From assembly GCF_918814575.1 (NCBI RefSeq), contig NZ_CAKKNS010000003.1, positions 124,001 through 188,000 of the forward strand: a stretch of DNA of 64,000 nt, read 5' to 3'. Position numbers and translations under genes: made by a program. Below the pieces are notes generated by a model, which saw only the letters and a list, made by a program, of their open reading frames with translations, did no database searches and was not told where the DNA came from. The stretch's first letter is position 1, and each line of letters begins with the position of its first letter. Origin of the DNA: Periweissella fabaria (GTDB lineage Bacteria > Bacillota > Bacilli > Lactobacillales > Lactobacillaceae). Shown piece by piece: positions 54,685 through 63,959 of this stretch.

Positions 54685-55630
54685 ACTGAATATATTGCGT
54701 TAAAAACATTAAAAATGGCACGATCACTAATGATAATACAGTCGTTTCAGTAACCATGATTGCTGCATAATCAACGTCAGCATCATATAAACTAGCAATA
54801 ATTGGGGCGTTGGTCATTACCGGCATTGCTGATTGTAAAATAAAGACTTGTTTCATCAGTAAAGGTAACTTTGTTGGCCATAATAATAATGTCATTAAAA
54901 TTGGCGCAATCACAAAACGACCAATAATAATCAAAATATTATCCCGCCGTAATTTCAGATTTCCTAGACCAGCATTAGCAACTGAGTAACCAATAAAAAT
55001 CATCGATAGTGGGATTGTTAAGCCACCCAAATAACTAAGATCTTGATTGATAAATGCCGGTAATTGAATATGCAAAAGCACTAAAAGTACACCTAGCATA
55101 AAACCTAATAATGGTGGTGAAAAGATTTTGCCCAATGTTTTTTTCCAATCAAAAGTTACATCAACTTTACCATCGCGTTGAATTAAGTAAACTCCTAAGG
55201 TCCAGAAAATGGTCGTATTCGCCATATAATAAATCAGGATATATGGAATTGCTTTATCTCCAAACAATGCTTGATTGATTGGTAAGCCTACAAATACCGT
55301 ATTTGAGTTAAAAAACATCGATGTAAATAAGCCCCGGCGAGACCGTCTAATTTGGAATACTTGTACCAATATCATTGCCAAAACCATTAACAACATCATC
55401 GAAATTACCGGAAAGCGTAAGTCCGGAATAATTGCTAATAGTTCATGTGCTTGAAATTTTTGCGTAATGGTGACAACCATATATGCTGGCAGTGATATTT
55501 GCGTTACTAGCCGAGTTAATAAGCGTGCTGATTTAGCATCAAACCAATTACGCTTAGTTAATATAAAACCGACCGCAATCATGATTAAAATAATCAACAC
55601 CCCAGAAATTCCATGCAAAAAAACACTCAT
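54683..55630 (-). CDS. AEC-family (auxin efflux carrier) transporter
   Basis: Membrane transporter of 315 residues with about ten helices: N-terminal GVLIILIMIAVGFILTKRNWF and the C-terminal QSAMPVMTNAPIIASLYDADVDYAA segment with the NAP-type motif are typical. Bacterial members move malate, malonate or other dicarboxylates; substrate unknown. Nine bases separate it from the DUF1361 gene upstream, so the two likely share a transcript. Confidence 0.88.
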   Translation of the reverse strand: MSVFLHGISGVLIILIMIAVGFILTKRNWFDAKSARLLTRLVTQISLPAYMVVTITQKFQAHELLAIIPDLRFPVISMMLLMVLAMILVQVFQIRRSRRGLFTSMFFNSNTVFVGLPINQALFGDKAIPYILIYYMANTTIFWTLGVYLIQRDGKVDVTFDWKKTLGKIFSPPLLGFMLGVLLVLLHIQLPAFINQDLSYLGGLTIPLSMIFIGYSVANAGLGNLKLRRDNILIIIGRFVIAPILMTLLLWPTKLPLLMKQVFILQSAMPVMTNAPIIASLYDADVDYAAIMVTETTVLSLVIVPFLMFLTQYIQ

Positions 55631-55639
55631 CAGTTGCCC

Positions 55640-56254
55640 CTAACGTTCTTTCATAATCTGAAATACAGCAAATAAGAATAGTTGTACTAAAACCATACAA
55701 AAGACAAAAGCAAGCATATCAGGTGTAACTGATTGTTTGATGGCTACTAATGTTCCATGAAAATTAGTAACTAAATCCGTCGTATTTAATCGTTTGTATC
55801 GACCCAAATATATTCCAACGGCTGACATAAATGACAATACTCCATAGAATAAAACTTGGATACTAAAATCAGGATTACGGACAAAGCGTTCAAAAACTAA
55901 CGTCGCACTTCCTAAACCAAATAATACCCCAGAAAATATTCCTAATGCCAAAATTGAATAGTGGGCATACTGATATGCCGTTTGAATATTAGTACCAATA
56001 GCTGATAAATAAATAAAATCAGTAATCATATACATCGTATTCGGATAAAAGGCTAACCAAACTAGTCCTAGCAATCCGGCAATCCAATTATTTTTAATAT
56101 GCTTAATTGCCAAACTAATATCAAACGGAATTAATGCTAATGTGACATTCACAATTAAAAACATATATTGATTCTTAGTTACATATAAAAAGCCTAAAAA
56201 CATCGCTACCAATACATGTAGTAAAATAATTTGTGGTAATTCCTTTTTTAACAA
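55640..56254 (-). CDS. DUF1361 membrane protein
   Basis: Protein of 204 residues with about five or six helices; LVWLAFYPNTMYMITDFIYL is the recognisable DUF1361 core. Function unknown. TTG at 56254 is taken as the start, since GGAGG lies 7 bases upstream; the longer frame to 56293 begins before this ribosome binding site. It is transcribed with the AEC transporter. Confidence 0.8.
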   Translation of the reverse strand: MLKKELPQIILLHVLVAMFLGFLYVTKNQYMFLIVNVTLALIPFDISLAIKHIKNNWIAGLLGLVWLAFYPNTMYMITDFIYLSAIGTNIQTAYQYAHYSILALGIFSGVLFGLGSATLVFERFVRNPDFSIQVLFYGVLSFMSAVGIYLGRYKRLNTTDLVTNFHGTLVAIKQSVTPDMLAFVFCMVLVQLFLFAVFQIMKER

Positions 56255-56375
56255 ATTGCTACCTCCTTGTGTTGTTCTATTGCCCTCTATCATACCGCGT
56301 CACGCCACGAAAAAAAAAGGATTTTTAACTTTATTACGTAATTTTTAGGTTGTAATTTATTAGAATTTTTATATT

Positions 56376-56411
56376 AAAAAAGCCAGTCAATTTTAAAAAT
56401 TGACTGGCTAA
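56376..56411 (-). terminator. terminator after the UDG-like gene
   Basis: AAGCCAGTCAATT and AATTGACTGGCT around an A/T loop, T-run on the minus strand. Confidence 0.9.
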
Positions 56412-56413
56412 AG

Positions 56414-57004
56414 TTAATTGTAAAGTATTTGATGAACTACCTGTTGTAAGTTTGGAATCACCGTCTCTTCAAACCATGGATTCTTTTTTAGCCAACGTTG
56501 ATTTAACGGTGAAGGATGTACGATTGGAAAGTATTTTGGTTGATATTTTGCATAGTCATAGACCACTTGGGTCAATGTCTGCGAAGCTTTTAACTGTAAA
56601 TAATAGCGTTGAGCATAGCTACCAACTAAAATAATTAGCTCTACACTAGGCATTAAGGCCATTAACTGAGGATGCCATTTAGCAGCAAATCCCTTTCGTG
56701 GCGGTAAATCACCACTCCTACCTTTACCGGGAAAATAAAAATCCATCGGTAAAACCGCAATTTTACCCGAATGATAGAATTCTTCATCAGTCAAGCCTAA
56801 CCATTGCCGTAACCGTGTTCCACTTTTATCATGCCACACAAGCTGACTATCTTGAGCTTTTTGCCCGGGGGCCTGCCCTATGATAATAATTTTGGCTTGT
56901 GGACTTACAAAGTATAACGGATCAATACCTACTTTTGTGTATACATAATTTTCAGAATCATTTTTAATTGCAGTAAAAATATCGCCAAATGTTGCCACCA
57001 TCAT
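56414..57004 (-). CDS. uracil-DNA glycosylase family protein
   Basis: Protein of 196 residues with the UDG-superfamily fold: IIGQAPG loop (about residue 40) and HPSPLN motif (about residue 155), with no iron-sulfur cysteines. It fits the group of short UDG-like proteins without an assigned substrate, so base-excision repair is inferred. Start sites ATG 57004, ATG 57001 and GTG 56998 are all near AGGTGG; the last has the best spacing. Confidence 0.83.
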   Translation of the reverse strand: MMVATFGDIFTAIKNDSENYVYTKVGIDPLYFVSPQAKIIIIGQAPGQKAQDSQLVWHDKSGTRLRQWLGLTDEEFYHSGKIAVLPMDFYFPGKGRSGDLPPRKGFAAKWHPQLMALMPSVELIILVGSYAQRYYLQLKASQTLTQVVYDYAKYQPKYFPIVHPSPLNQRWLKKNPWFEETVIPNLQQVVHQILYN

Positions 57005-57126
57005 CCACCTACTTTCATTGCTGTGCTACTAAGCTTACTATAACACTTTACCTAATGATTAATTCAATTAGTTATTTTCAAAAATAAGTTATACCATAAT
57101 GTAATTACCTACATACGCAATTATTA

Positions 57127-57804
57127 TCAATTTAATTGCGCAATTTGCTGACCAAAAGTCGTATCGGTGTAATTATCAATGGCCTCTTGTAATGCTTGCA
57201 AATGTAAATTCGCACCAAATGTATTAATCCCTGGTTGTAACTTTAGGCCTTCGTGTAAATTTTTAAGTACTAACGGAGTAAAACCAAAGTCAGTCACAAT
57301 TTGCTGCACTTGTAAGACCGCTTGTTTATTATCACCTGCTAGGGCTAATGCTTTTGGTTGTTCACATTGAGGCTTAAAGATGATTGATTCATCTAACAAG
57401 TCATGATAACCCATATGATTAAATGCCTTAACCACCTGACTATCTTTAAAATAATTTTGAACTAATTCACTAGTTCCAATCTGTGGGTCGTTAAAATCAT
57501 CGCGCTTACCGTCAACTTCCCACCAATAATTCATCGCATCCAAAACTAATTTACCAGCCAAGCTACTAGCTCCCAGTTGTTTAAACTTACTTAATGGTAA
57601 CGCTAAGATGATGACGTCATTATTGGCTAGCACTTCGGCACTAGTCATTGGCTCAGCGCCGGGTGCTAACACCATCATCGTTAAAGCAATTTTTTCCGGT
57701 GAACCTGAACCGGCAATATCAACTTGATAGCCAGCTTTAAGCGCAATTTGGGCTAATACAACGCCTAATTTACCGGCCCCAATGATCCCAATTTGCTTAG
57801 TCAT
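57127..57804 (-). CDS. NADPH-dependent F420 reductase-like oxidoreductase
   Basis: Rossmann protein of 225 residues. It begins with the dinucleotide loop GIIGAGKLGVVLAQIALKAG, followed by VIILALPLSKF and the NYWWEVDG motif typical of NADP oxidoreductases of the coenzyme-F420-dependent type. No F420 is made by lactic acid bacteria, so it likely uses another cofactor. It overlaps the LLM flavin gene by 8 bases, forming a pair. Confidence 0.85.
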   Translation of the reverse strand: MTKQIGIIGAGKLGVVLAQIALKAGYQVDIAGSGSPEKIALTMMVLAPGAEPMTSAEVLANNDVIILALPLSKFKQLGASSLAGKLVLDAMNYWWEVDGKRDDFNDPQIGTSELVQNYFKDSQVVKAFNHMGYHDLLDESIIFKPQCEQPKALALAGDNKQAVLQVQQIVTDFGFTPLVLKNLHEGLKLQPGINTFGANLHLQALQEAIDNYTDTTFGQQIAQLN

Positions 57805-58840
57805 TGGCGTCCTCTGCTAAAATAGACCGAACTTGCGGAATAACTTCGTTTGCATATAGTTCAATTGTCCGTTGCCGTTCCGCAATTGTTTGATTCCCAG
57901 CACTATAAACCAAATCAAAACGTTTTACGCCAAGACTTTTAATGGCCCGAGCGATTTTTTTAGCGACCGTAGTTGGTGAACCAACGTAGTATGATCCATT
58001 TTCAATTTCATTTTCAAATCGTTCCCGTGTCATTGGTGCCCAACCGCGATCACGACCAATTCGATCCATTGATACCCGAATTGAACGCCATGCTAATTCG
58101 CGTGCTTCTTCATCCGTGGCTGCAATTACCCCATGTGAGTGCATCCCCACTGGGTGAACTGGGGTTCCTAATTGTTCAGTCGCTTTTTCATATAAGCGCA
58201 TGTAAGGCTTAAATCGTTCGGGTGAACCGCCGATAATAGCTAACATAACTGGTAAGCCATAACGGGCAGCCCGAATAATTGATTCTGGTGAACCACCCAC
58301 ACCTACAAATGTATCTAAATGGCCACTTTCAGTTTTAGGATAAACGTCCGCATTTTGTAATGGTGCCCGCGTTTTTCCTTGCCAAGTAACTGGTTTTTCA
58401 GTTAATAACTGGCTAAATAAATTAATTTTTTCTTCGAATAACACATCATAATCATTTAAGTCAAACCCAAATAATGGGAATGATTCAGTAAAGGATCCGC
58501 GTCCTAACATAACTTGCGCACGGCCATTTGATAAGGCATCTAACGTTGAAAAACGTTGGAAAACTCGCACTGGATCATCTGAGCTTAACACCGTTACCCC
58601 TGTTGATAGTTTAATTTTTTCTGTTTGGGTCGCAATAGCTGCTAAAACCATTTCCGGACTTGAAATTGCAAAATCTTCACGGTGGTGTTCACCTAAAGCA
58701 ATAATATCAACACCTAATTGGTCTGCCAAAACTCCTTCAGCCACTACTTGGCGAATTGCTTGGGCATCTGATAATAGCTCACCATTATCATTAGCTGGGA
58801 TATCTCCAAAAGTATCTAGTCCAAATAAAACCTTTTCCAT
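57797..58840 (-). CDS. LLM-class flavin-dependent oxidoreductase
   Basis: Luciferase-like monooxygenase of 347 residues with a TIM barrel: GLDTFGDIP start, GEHHREDFAISSPEM, GVTVLSSDDPVRVFQRF, and MLGRGSF. These are typical of FMN- or F420-type LLM enzymes. The ATG at 58840 follows AGAGGAAA. A partner of the downstream F420-reductase-like gene, suggesting a two-component oxidoreductase. Substrate unknown. Confidence 0.88.
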   Translation of the reverse strand: MEKVLFGLDTFGDIPANDNGELLSDAQAIRQVVAEGVLADQLGVDIIALGEHHREDFAISSPEMVLAAIATQTEKIKLSTGVTVLSSDDPVRVFQRFSTLDALSNGRAQVMLGRGSFTESFPLFGFDLNDYDVLFEEKINLFSQLLTEKPVTWQGKTRAPLQNADVYPKTESGHLDTFVGVGGSPESIIRAARYGLPVMLAIIGGSPERFKPYMRLYEKATEQLGTPVHPVGMHSHGVIAATDEEARELAWRSIRVSMDRIGRDRGWAPMTRERFENEIENGSYYVGSPTTVAKKIARAIKSLGVKRFDLVYSAGNQTIAERQRTIELYANEVIPQVRSILAEDAND

Positions 58841-59007
58841 ATTATTTCCTCTTCTATATACACTTATTTTTAGTAAGTATATCATAAAGATTACTTTTAG
58901 CAAATCACTTCCAATTCGATTATTTAAAATCACAATTTATTTGCAGTATCACAAGTAAAACAATTATACTAAGGTTACTAATTGATAATAAAGATGAGGT
59001 TAATAAG

Positions 59008-59880
59008 ATGAAAAAATTTGCATTAACAATTCCCATTATTTTAATAAGCTTAACTCTCGCTGCTTGTGGACAAACTAAATCCGCTGACAAAGCAAGCCAA
59101 TCTAGCGATACTAGTAGCTCAAGCACTGTAAGTTCAAGTGCTACGCATTCAAATACTAGCAGTAGCCACAGTTCAAGTACTTCAGCTCAAAATAGTAGTT
59201 CTGCAAGTAGCAGCAAAGCCGCTAGTAAAGAAGCTGCTGTTAGTCTAGCAAGTAGCACTAGTCGCCTAGGCCAGTTAAATCATAAATTACAAACAAATCT
59301 AGGCAATATTGCCTTACCACAAGCTGATGGTCTCACAAATGGTAGTGCTAATTTGAATATTCGCTACACTGGGGATGCTAACAATTATCAAATTTTCTAC
59401 AGCGTTGGTAATCAACCACGTGAGTTTAATGCCGCCGTGCTTAGTAAAGAAAATCCCTATGCAATCTTACAAAAAGAAACCTTTGCATCTAATGCGCAAG
59501 CGGCAGAAAAAATTAACCACATCGATGCTGATGCTAATAAAGGTTTACCCGCCACTGATTTAGGTAGTGGTATTACTGGTCATTCTGAAATGGGAGCTGG
59601 TAATATTCACTTAGTATGGAACGAAGGCAACTGGTCATTATCAGTTCATGCCATTAATATTGAAAACCAAGATCCAAAACCAATGGCTAAACAAATTGTT
59701 CAGCTATTGAACACTTACCGCTTACCTGCACCAAACCAATATGGTCAAATTCAATTTGATGTTAATATTATTCCTGGTGATCGTAACCAAATCATCAAAT
59801 GGCAAGAACAAAATATTGTGTACACGATTACGGCCCATGATCCAACAACTGCAATTAAACTTGCTGCTAGTATCAAATAA
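59008..59880 (+). CDS. Ser-rich secreted lipoprotein of unknown function
   Basis: Lipoprotein of 290 residues: signal peptide with lipobox LAAC (Cys about residue 21), a low-complexity Ser/Thr/Ala linker (about 30-75), and a globular C-terminal domain starting near LGQLNHKLQTNL. The domain contains repeated beta-strand segments (IRYTGDANNYQIFYSVG) and is not one I can name. It starts after GAGG. The next gene (LysM/Apf-like) is 30 bases away. Confidence 0.75.
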   Translation: MKKFALTIPIILISLTLAACGQTKSADKASQSSDTSSSSTVSSSATHSNTSSSHSSSTSAQNSSSASSSKAASKEAAVSLASSTSRLGQLNHKLQTNLGNIALPQADGLTNGSANLNIRYTGDANNYQIFYSVGNQPREFNAAVLSKENPYAILQKETFASNAQAAEKINHIDADANKGLPATDLGSGITGHSEMGAGNIHLVWNEGNWSLSVHAINIENQDPKPMAKQIVQLLNTYRLPAPNQYGQIQFDVNIIPGDRNQIIKWQEQNIVYTITAHDPTTAIKLAASIK

Positions 59881-59910
59881 CGTAGCCCCACATCTAAGGA
59901 ATTATCTCTA

Positions 59911-60489
59911 ATGGAAATTAGCCCAACAGTCCTTTTGGCGACTAACTACCAGCCAATAATTAATAACCGGCCACCTACCAGTGGGCAAGTTAACTTTAAA
60001 CAAGCCCTTAACATTGACCACAAGCAAACCATTCAATGGGGTGATACCCTGTCAGAACTAGCTATTAAGCACCATACGACTGTTAGCCAATTAGCAACCG
60101 TCAATCATATTAGTAATCCTGATGTAATTTATGCCGGAACTCAATTACAAATTCCGGTCGCACCAACATCACTAGCTAGTAATCCATTAAGTTCAAATGA
60201 CGCGACTCCACTTACGGATATCCCTACCTCGACTGCCACAGCAAAATTAGTGCCTACTCTTGATCCAGTCGAAAAGATTGCTCGTGATTACATTGTGACG
60301 CATGAGTCGCATGGTAGTTATACTGTCCGCAATGGTCGTTACATTGGTAAATATCAACTTGATCAAAATTATTTAAATGGTGATTTTTCACCAGCCAACC
60401 AAGAACGTGTCGCCCATGACTATGTTCTAAAGCGTTACGGTTCATGGACGAATGCCATGAATCATTGGAAAAATCACCAATGGTACTAA
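59911..60489 (+). CDS. LysM / Apf-like peptidoglycan-binding protein without visible signal peptide
   Basis: Protein of 192 residues: LysM domain (about 40-84, IQWGDTLSELAIKHHTTVSQL), linker rich in Thr/Ser/Pro, and a C-terminal lysozyme-like/Apf domain (about 120-192, HESHGSYTVRNGRYIGKYQL, RYGSWTNAMNHW). Apf homologues normally have an N-terminal signal peptide; here the start is MEISPTVLLATNYQPI, with no charged-plus-hydrophobic leader. The ATG at 59911 has AAGGA 10 bases upstream; no better upstream in-frame start was seen. Confidence 0.82.
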   Translation: MEISPTVLLATNYQPIINNRPPTSGQVNFKQALNIDHKQTIQWGDTLSELAIKHHTTVSQLATVNHISNPDVIYAGTQLQIPVAPTSLASNPLSSNDATPLTDIPTSTATAKLVPTLDPVEKIARDYIVTHESHGSYTVRNGRYIGKYQLDQNYLNGDFSPANQERVAHDYVLKRYGSWTNAMNHWKNHQWY

Positions 60490-60507
60490 AGTGAACCAAT
60501 TTTTAAA

Positions 60508-60548
60508 TAAAAAATGCCCGGAAAATTATCTTTTCCGGGCCTTTTTGG
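60508..60548. terminator. bidirectional terminator between LysM and ecfT genes
   Basis: GCCCGGAAAA and TTTTCCGGGC arms with flanking A and T runs. Confidence 0.93.
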
Positions 60549-60570
60549 CTGTATTTTAAAAACATTGGCT

Positions 60571-61401
60571 TTATTTAAATGGATTAAAAAAGCGACCAGC
60601 ATTGACTTTAAATAGCAAGATTCCAATGATAATAATTAACACTACTACCACAATGGTTGCATAATCGGCTTTACTTAATTTACGGTCCATATACCAAGTC
60701 CGTTTTTGTTTACCACCAAAGCGCCGTAATTCCATCGCTTGGCTAATCGTATCAATCCGTTCCAAGCTTGAAAAAATCAACGGCATCAACACTTGCGTAG
60801 CTCCTTTGAGGCGCGTAGTTAATTTGGCCTTTTTGGAAAGCTCATATCCGCGGGCTTGTTGGGCTAAACTTATTTGTAAATAAGTTGTTTGGACATCTGG
60901 AATATAACGTAGCGCTAAAGCAATCGCATAACTAATTCGGTATGATAATCCTAGCCGGTTAAGACTAGCTGCAAACTCACTTGGATTAGTCGTAATTAAA
61001 AAAATTAATGCTAACGGTACCGTAACAATATATTTTAGTGCCAAATTAAATTCATAAAATAACTGTTCCTGCGTCAAAGTAAAATACCCATGATTACCCA
61101 AAATTAAGTGTCGGGTGCCATAAATATGAACGCCATATTCTGGGGCAAACAGATATACCGTTACTAAATTTAATAGTGAAAAAACAATGATCACTTTTAC
61201 TACTAAGCTAATTTGGTGCCAACTAATTTGAGCTTGCTTAAATAAAAATAACGTCAATAGCATAATAACGATTGTAAAGCGAGTATCATAACTGGCCATC
61301 GCAATTATTGATAAACCAATAAAGGCCAATAACTTAGTCGCCCCACCTAAACGATGTAACCATGTATCTTGCGGGTCATACCCAAATAATTGATTATTCA
61401 T
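60571..61401 (-). CDS. ECF transporter transmembrane subunit EcfT
   Basis: Membrane protein of 276 residues with about six helices: hydrophobic core, then a cytoplasmic coupling region carrying AQQARGYEL and LRRFGG, the two Ala-Arg-Gly-like motifs that touch the ATPases. The ATG at 61401 follows GAGGT; it overlaps the ATPase gene by 8 bases. Paired with the fused protein upstream it makes a dedicated group I ECF transporter. Confidence 0.88.
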   Translation of the reverse strand: MNNQLFGYDPQDTWLHRLGGATKLLAFIGLSIIAMASYDTRFTIVIMLLTLFLFKQAQISWHQISLVVKVIIVFSLLNLVTVYLFAPEYGVHIYGTRHLILGNHGYFTLTQEQLFYEFNLALKYIVTVPLALIFLITTNPSEFAASLNRLGLSYRISYAIALALRYIPDVQTTYLQISLAQQARGYELSKKAKLTTRLKGATQVLMPLIFSSLERIDTISQAMELRRFGGKQKRTWYMDRKLSKADYATIVVVVLIIIIGILLFKVNAGRFFNPFK

Positions 61402-63715
61402 GTTGACCTCGCATTTCATATTTAATCACTTGTTCTGTAAAGCTAATTGGATCTAAATCAAAACGATGTGCTAATTTATATAGACTAGTTTGTGCTAACG
61501 AAGCGGCCGTTACAACCGCTTCATCAGCCAAAATTGCTGCCGGAGTATTATCGGCTAAGATGCCATTTGGTCCCAAAGCAACCGTCCGATGTGCGTACTC
61601 AAGCATCAAATGCATATCATGTGTAATGAATAGTAATGTCACACCCGTTGAAGTATTTAAATGCTTCAAAAATTGCATCATTTCGGTGTAATGAGCCCAG
61701 TCTTGACCAGCCGTTGGTTCGTCTAAAATAATTATTTGTGGTTCTAAAACTAAGATACTAGCAATAGTTACCCGTTTTTTCTGACCAAAACTCAACGCTG
61801 AAATCGGCCAATTTCTAAAACCGTACAACCCACAAATTTTCAAAGCTTCATCAACTCGACGATCAATTTCAGCTGGCGCAAGGCCTCGTAAAACTAACCC
61901 TAAGGCAACTTCATCTCGAATCATTACTTTACTAATCATGTGATTTGGATCTTGCATCACATACCCAATCTTATCAGCGCGTTCTTTAACTGAAAGAGTT
62001 GCTAAATCAATACCATCTAATGTGATTGTTCCCGCATTTGGTGTAACAAAACCGGTAATTAACTGACTTAAAGTCGTTTTACCAACTCCATTTTTACCAA
62101 CAATAGCAACCATTTCACCTTGTTTAATGGTTAAATTAAAGTCCTTAAAAATCTGGGGACCCATTGGATATTTAAAATTAATCTGCTTAAGAGTTAATAG
62201 TGGCTTATCCGCTTGTTTTCGATCATCAGTTTCCGTAAGTTTTTGCCATGCTTGTAAGCGATTCTTTAACTCTGGGGCTGCAATCGTCGTAACATCACTG
62301 AGGCCAGTCACATTTGTTAATGGTACTTGTGCAGCTTTGAGGGCTTCAATATACAATGGTTCCCGAAGGCCGACTTCTTTAAAGATATTTTTTTGTAAAA
62401 TTGCTGCCGGGGTATCATCAGCAATAATATGCCCATCATTCATGACAATAATCCGATCAACAGGCTGCATTAAGACATCTTCGATTCGATGTTCAATCAT
62501 AACAACCGTCATACCAAATTGCTGGTGTAATCGCTCAATTAATGCCATCGCTTGTGCTCCCGCAGCAGGGTCAAGGGCGGCTAACGGTTCATCAAATAAT
62601 AAAATTTCACCGCCATCAATTAAGACGCCTGCCATCGCATTACGCTGCTTTTGTCCGCCTGATAATGTTTGCGGGTTTTGCATTAATTGTTGGTTTAAAT
62701 CAAGCTCGGTTGCCCATTGGCTAACTTTAGCCCGCATTGTTGGTAAATCTGTTGCATCATTTTCAAGTGCAAACGCAATATCTTCGGCCGCACTTAAAGC
62801 GACAAATTGACTATCCGGATCTTGTAATACAGTCCCAACATGGCGTGATAGTTCAAATAAATTAGCGGTGGTAACATCAAGGCCACCTACCATCACTTTA
62901 CCAGTTAACTCACCTTTTAGTGCATGCGGAATTAATCCATTAATTAAATTACCTAGCGTTGTTTTACCAGAACCTGATGGCCCCACGATAAGTACTTTTT
63001 CACCCCGTTTAATACTTAAGTTAATATTTCGCAACGTTGGTTCTGCTTGACTATCATATTGAAAACTAACATTTTCAAAATTGATAATCGTATCAGCTGT
63101 GACTGTTGTTGGGGTTTGCTCAACTTCCACGGGGGCTGGCTTAGCATTTGTTTCTTTGACAAGGCTCCCCTTTTGCGTCCGGGATTTTGCATAAGCGACA
63201 AGTAACAGCGTACCAATTACCCCTGTCGAGATACTATTTGACACACTAGCAATTATTCCTTGCACAAAAACTTTATTGGCGGGCTCAGAATAAATTAACA
63301 TGTCTAAACTAGGAGCAACTAATCCCCACCCCAGAATATTAACCACAATCTGGGTCCCGTTATAGATCGTGATTTTTTTAGCCCCAAATTGGCCACTTTC
63401 AATATCTAAGTATTTTTTTAATGATCCAATTGCCATTCCCACTAAACCGGTTGTAATGACCCATGACAACCATGGACTCCCAAATTGGGTTGCATCATTT
63501 AACGCATGACCAGCAAAACCAATAATAAATGCCGCGACTGGCCCAAATAGCACAGCAAAAAAACCTAAAAAACCATAAGACGTATCAATACTAGTATTGG
63601 GAAAAAGCGTTGGAATCGATACCCAACGTTTTAATAGAAATAAAATTGCGGTCCCAATACCAATTGCCACGACCGTCCTAACACTTAAACTACTACGTTG
63701 CGTTTTTTTCTTCAC
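61394..63715 (-). CDS. ECF transporter fusion: S-component plus two ATPase domains
   Basis: Single polypeptide of 773 residues. Residues about 1-185 are an integral membrane S-component of the UPF0397/COG4720 type (SLSVRTVVAIGIGTAILFLL start; VLFGPVAAFIIGFAGHALND). After a linker, two ABC ATPase domains follow: the first with [17 protein letters not shown] and ILLFDEPLAALDP; the second with GKNGVGKTT, LSFGQKKR and IIILDEPTAGQDW. In related bacteria these are separate genes. Start GTG 63715 follows AGGAG by 5 bases. Vitamin is unknown; the annotation is often riboflavin or thiamine precursor. Confidence 0.9.
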   Translation of the reverse strand: MKKKTQRSSLSVRTVVAIGIGTAILFLLKRWVSIPTLFPNTSIDTSYGFLGFFAVLFGPVAAFIIGFAGHALNDATQFGSPWLSWVITTGLVGMAIGSLKKYLDIESGQFGAKKITIYNGTQIVVNILGWGLVAPSLDMLIYSEPANKVFVQGIIASVSNSISTGVIGTLLLVAYAKSRTQKGSLVKETNAKPAPVEVEQTPTTVTADTIINFENVSFQYDSQAEPTLRNINLSIKRGEKVLIVGPSGSGKTTLGNLINGLIPHALKGELTGKVMVGGLDVTTANLFELSRHVGTVLQDPDSQFVALSAAEDIAFALENDATDLPTMRAKVSQWATELDLNQQLMQNPQTLSGGQKQRNAMAGVLIDGGEILLFDEPLAALDPAAGAQAMALIERLHQQFGMTVVMIEHRIEDVLMQPVDRIIVMNDGHIIADDTPAAILQKNIFKEVGLREPLYIEALKAAQVPLTNVTGLSDVTTIAAPELKNRLQAWQKLTETDDRKQADKPLLTLKQINFKYPMGPQIFKDFNLTIKQGEMVAIVGKNGVGKTTLSQLITGFVTPNAGTITLDGIDLATLSVKERADKIGYVMQDPNHMISKVMIRDEVALGLVLRGLAPAEIDRRVDEALKICGLYGFRNWPISALSFGQKKRVTIASILVLEPQIIILDEPTAGQDWAHYTEMMQFLKHLNTSTGVTLLFITHDMHLMLEYAHRTVALGPNGILADNTPAAILADEAVVTAASLAQTSLYKLAHRFDLDPISFTEQVIKYEMRGQHE

Positions 63716-63959
63716 GTGTACTCCTCTCATAATCTCACCTTATCTCTTATCGACCTAATTAAAATGTATCAATTAAAATATTACTATAAAATGCAAATGC
63801 TTGGCACATTTTATTAAGATATCCCAACATTATTTTGCAAATAATTACGACTTATTCATTAGTCACCATATTGTCATCGTTGTAAAGTCTTGATAATACC
63901 CTAACCTTGACCGCATATGCTACACTGATAACAACATTCAAAACAAAGGAGTATTGTCA

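Noticed and set aside
63716-63959. Riboswitch (FMN, TPP) in the divergent leader of the ECF gene
   Set aside because: The sequence is AT-rich and none of the conserved riboswitch cores were recognised.
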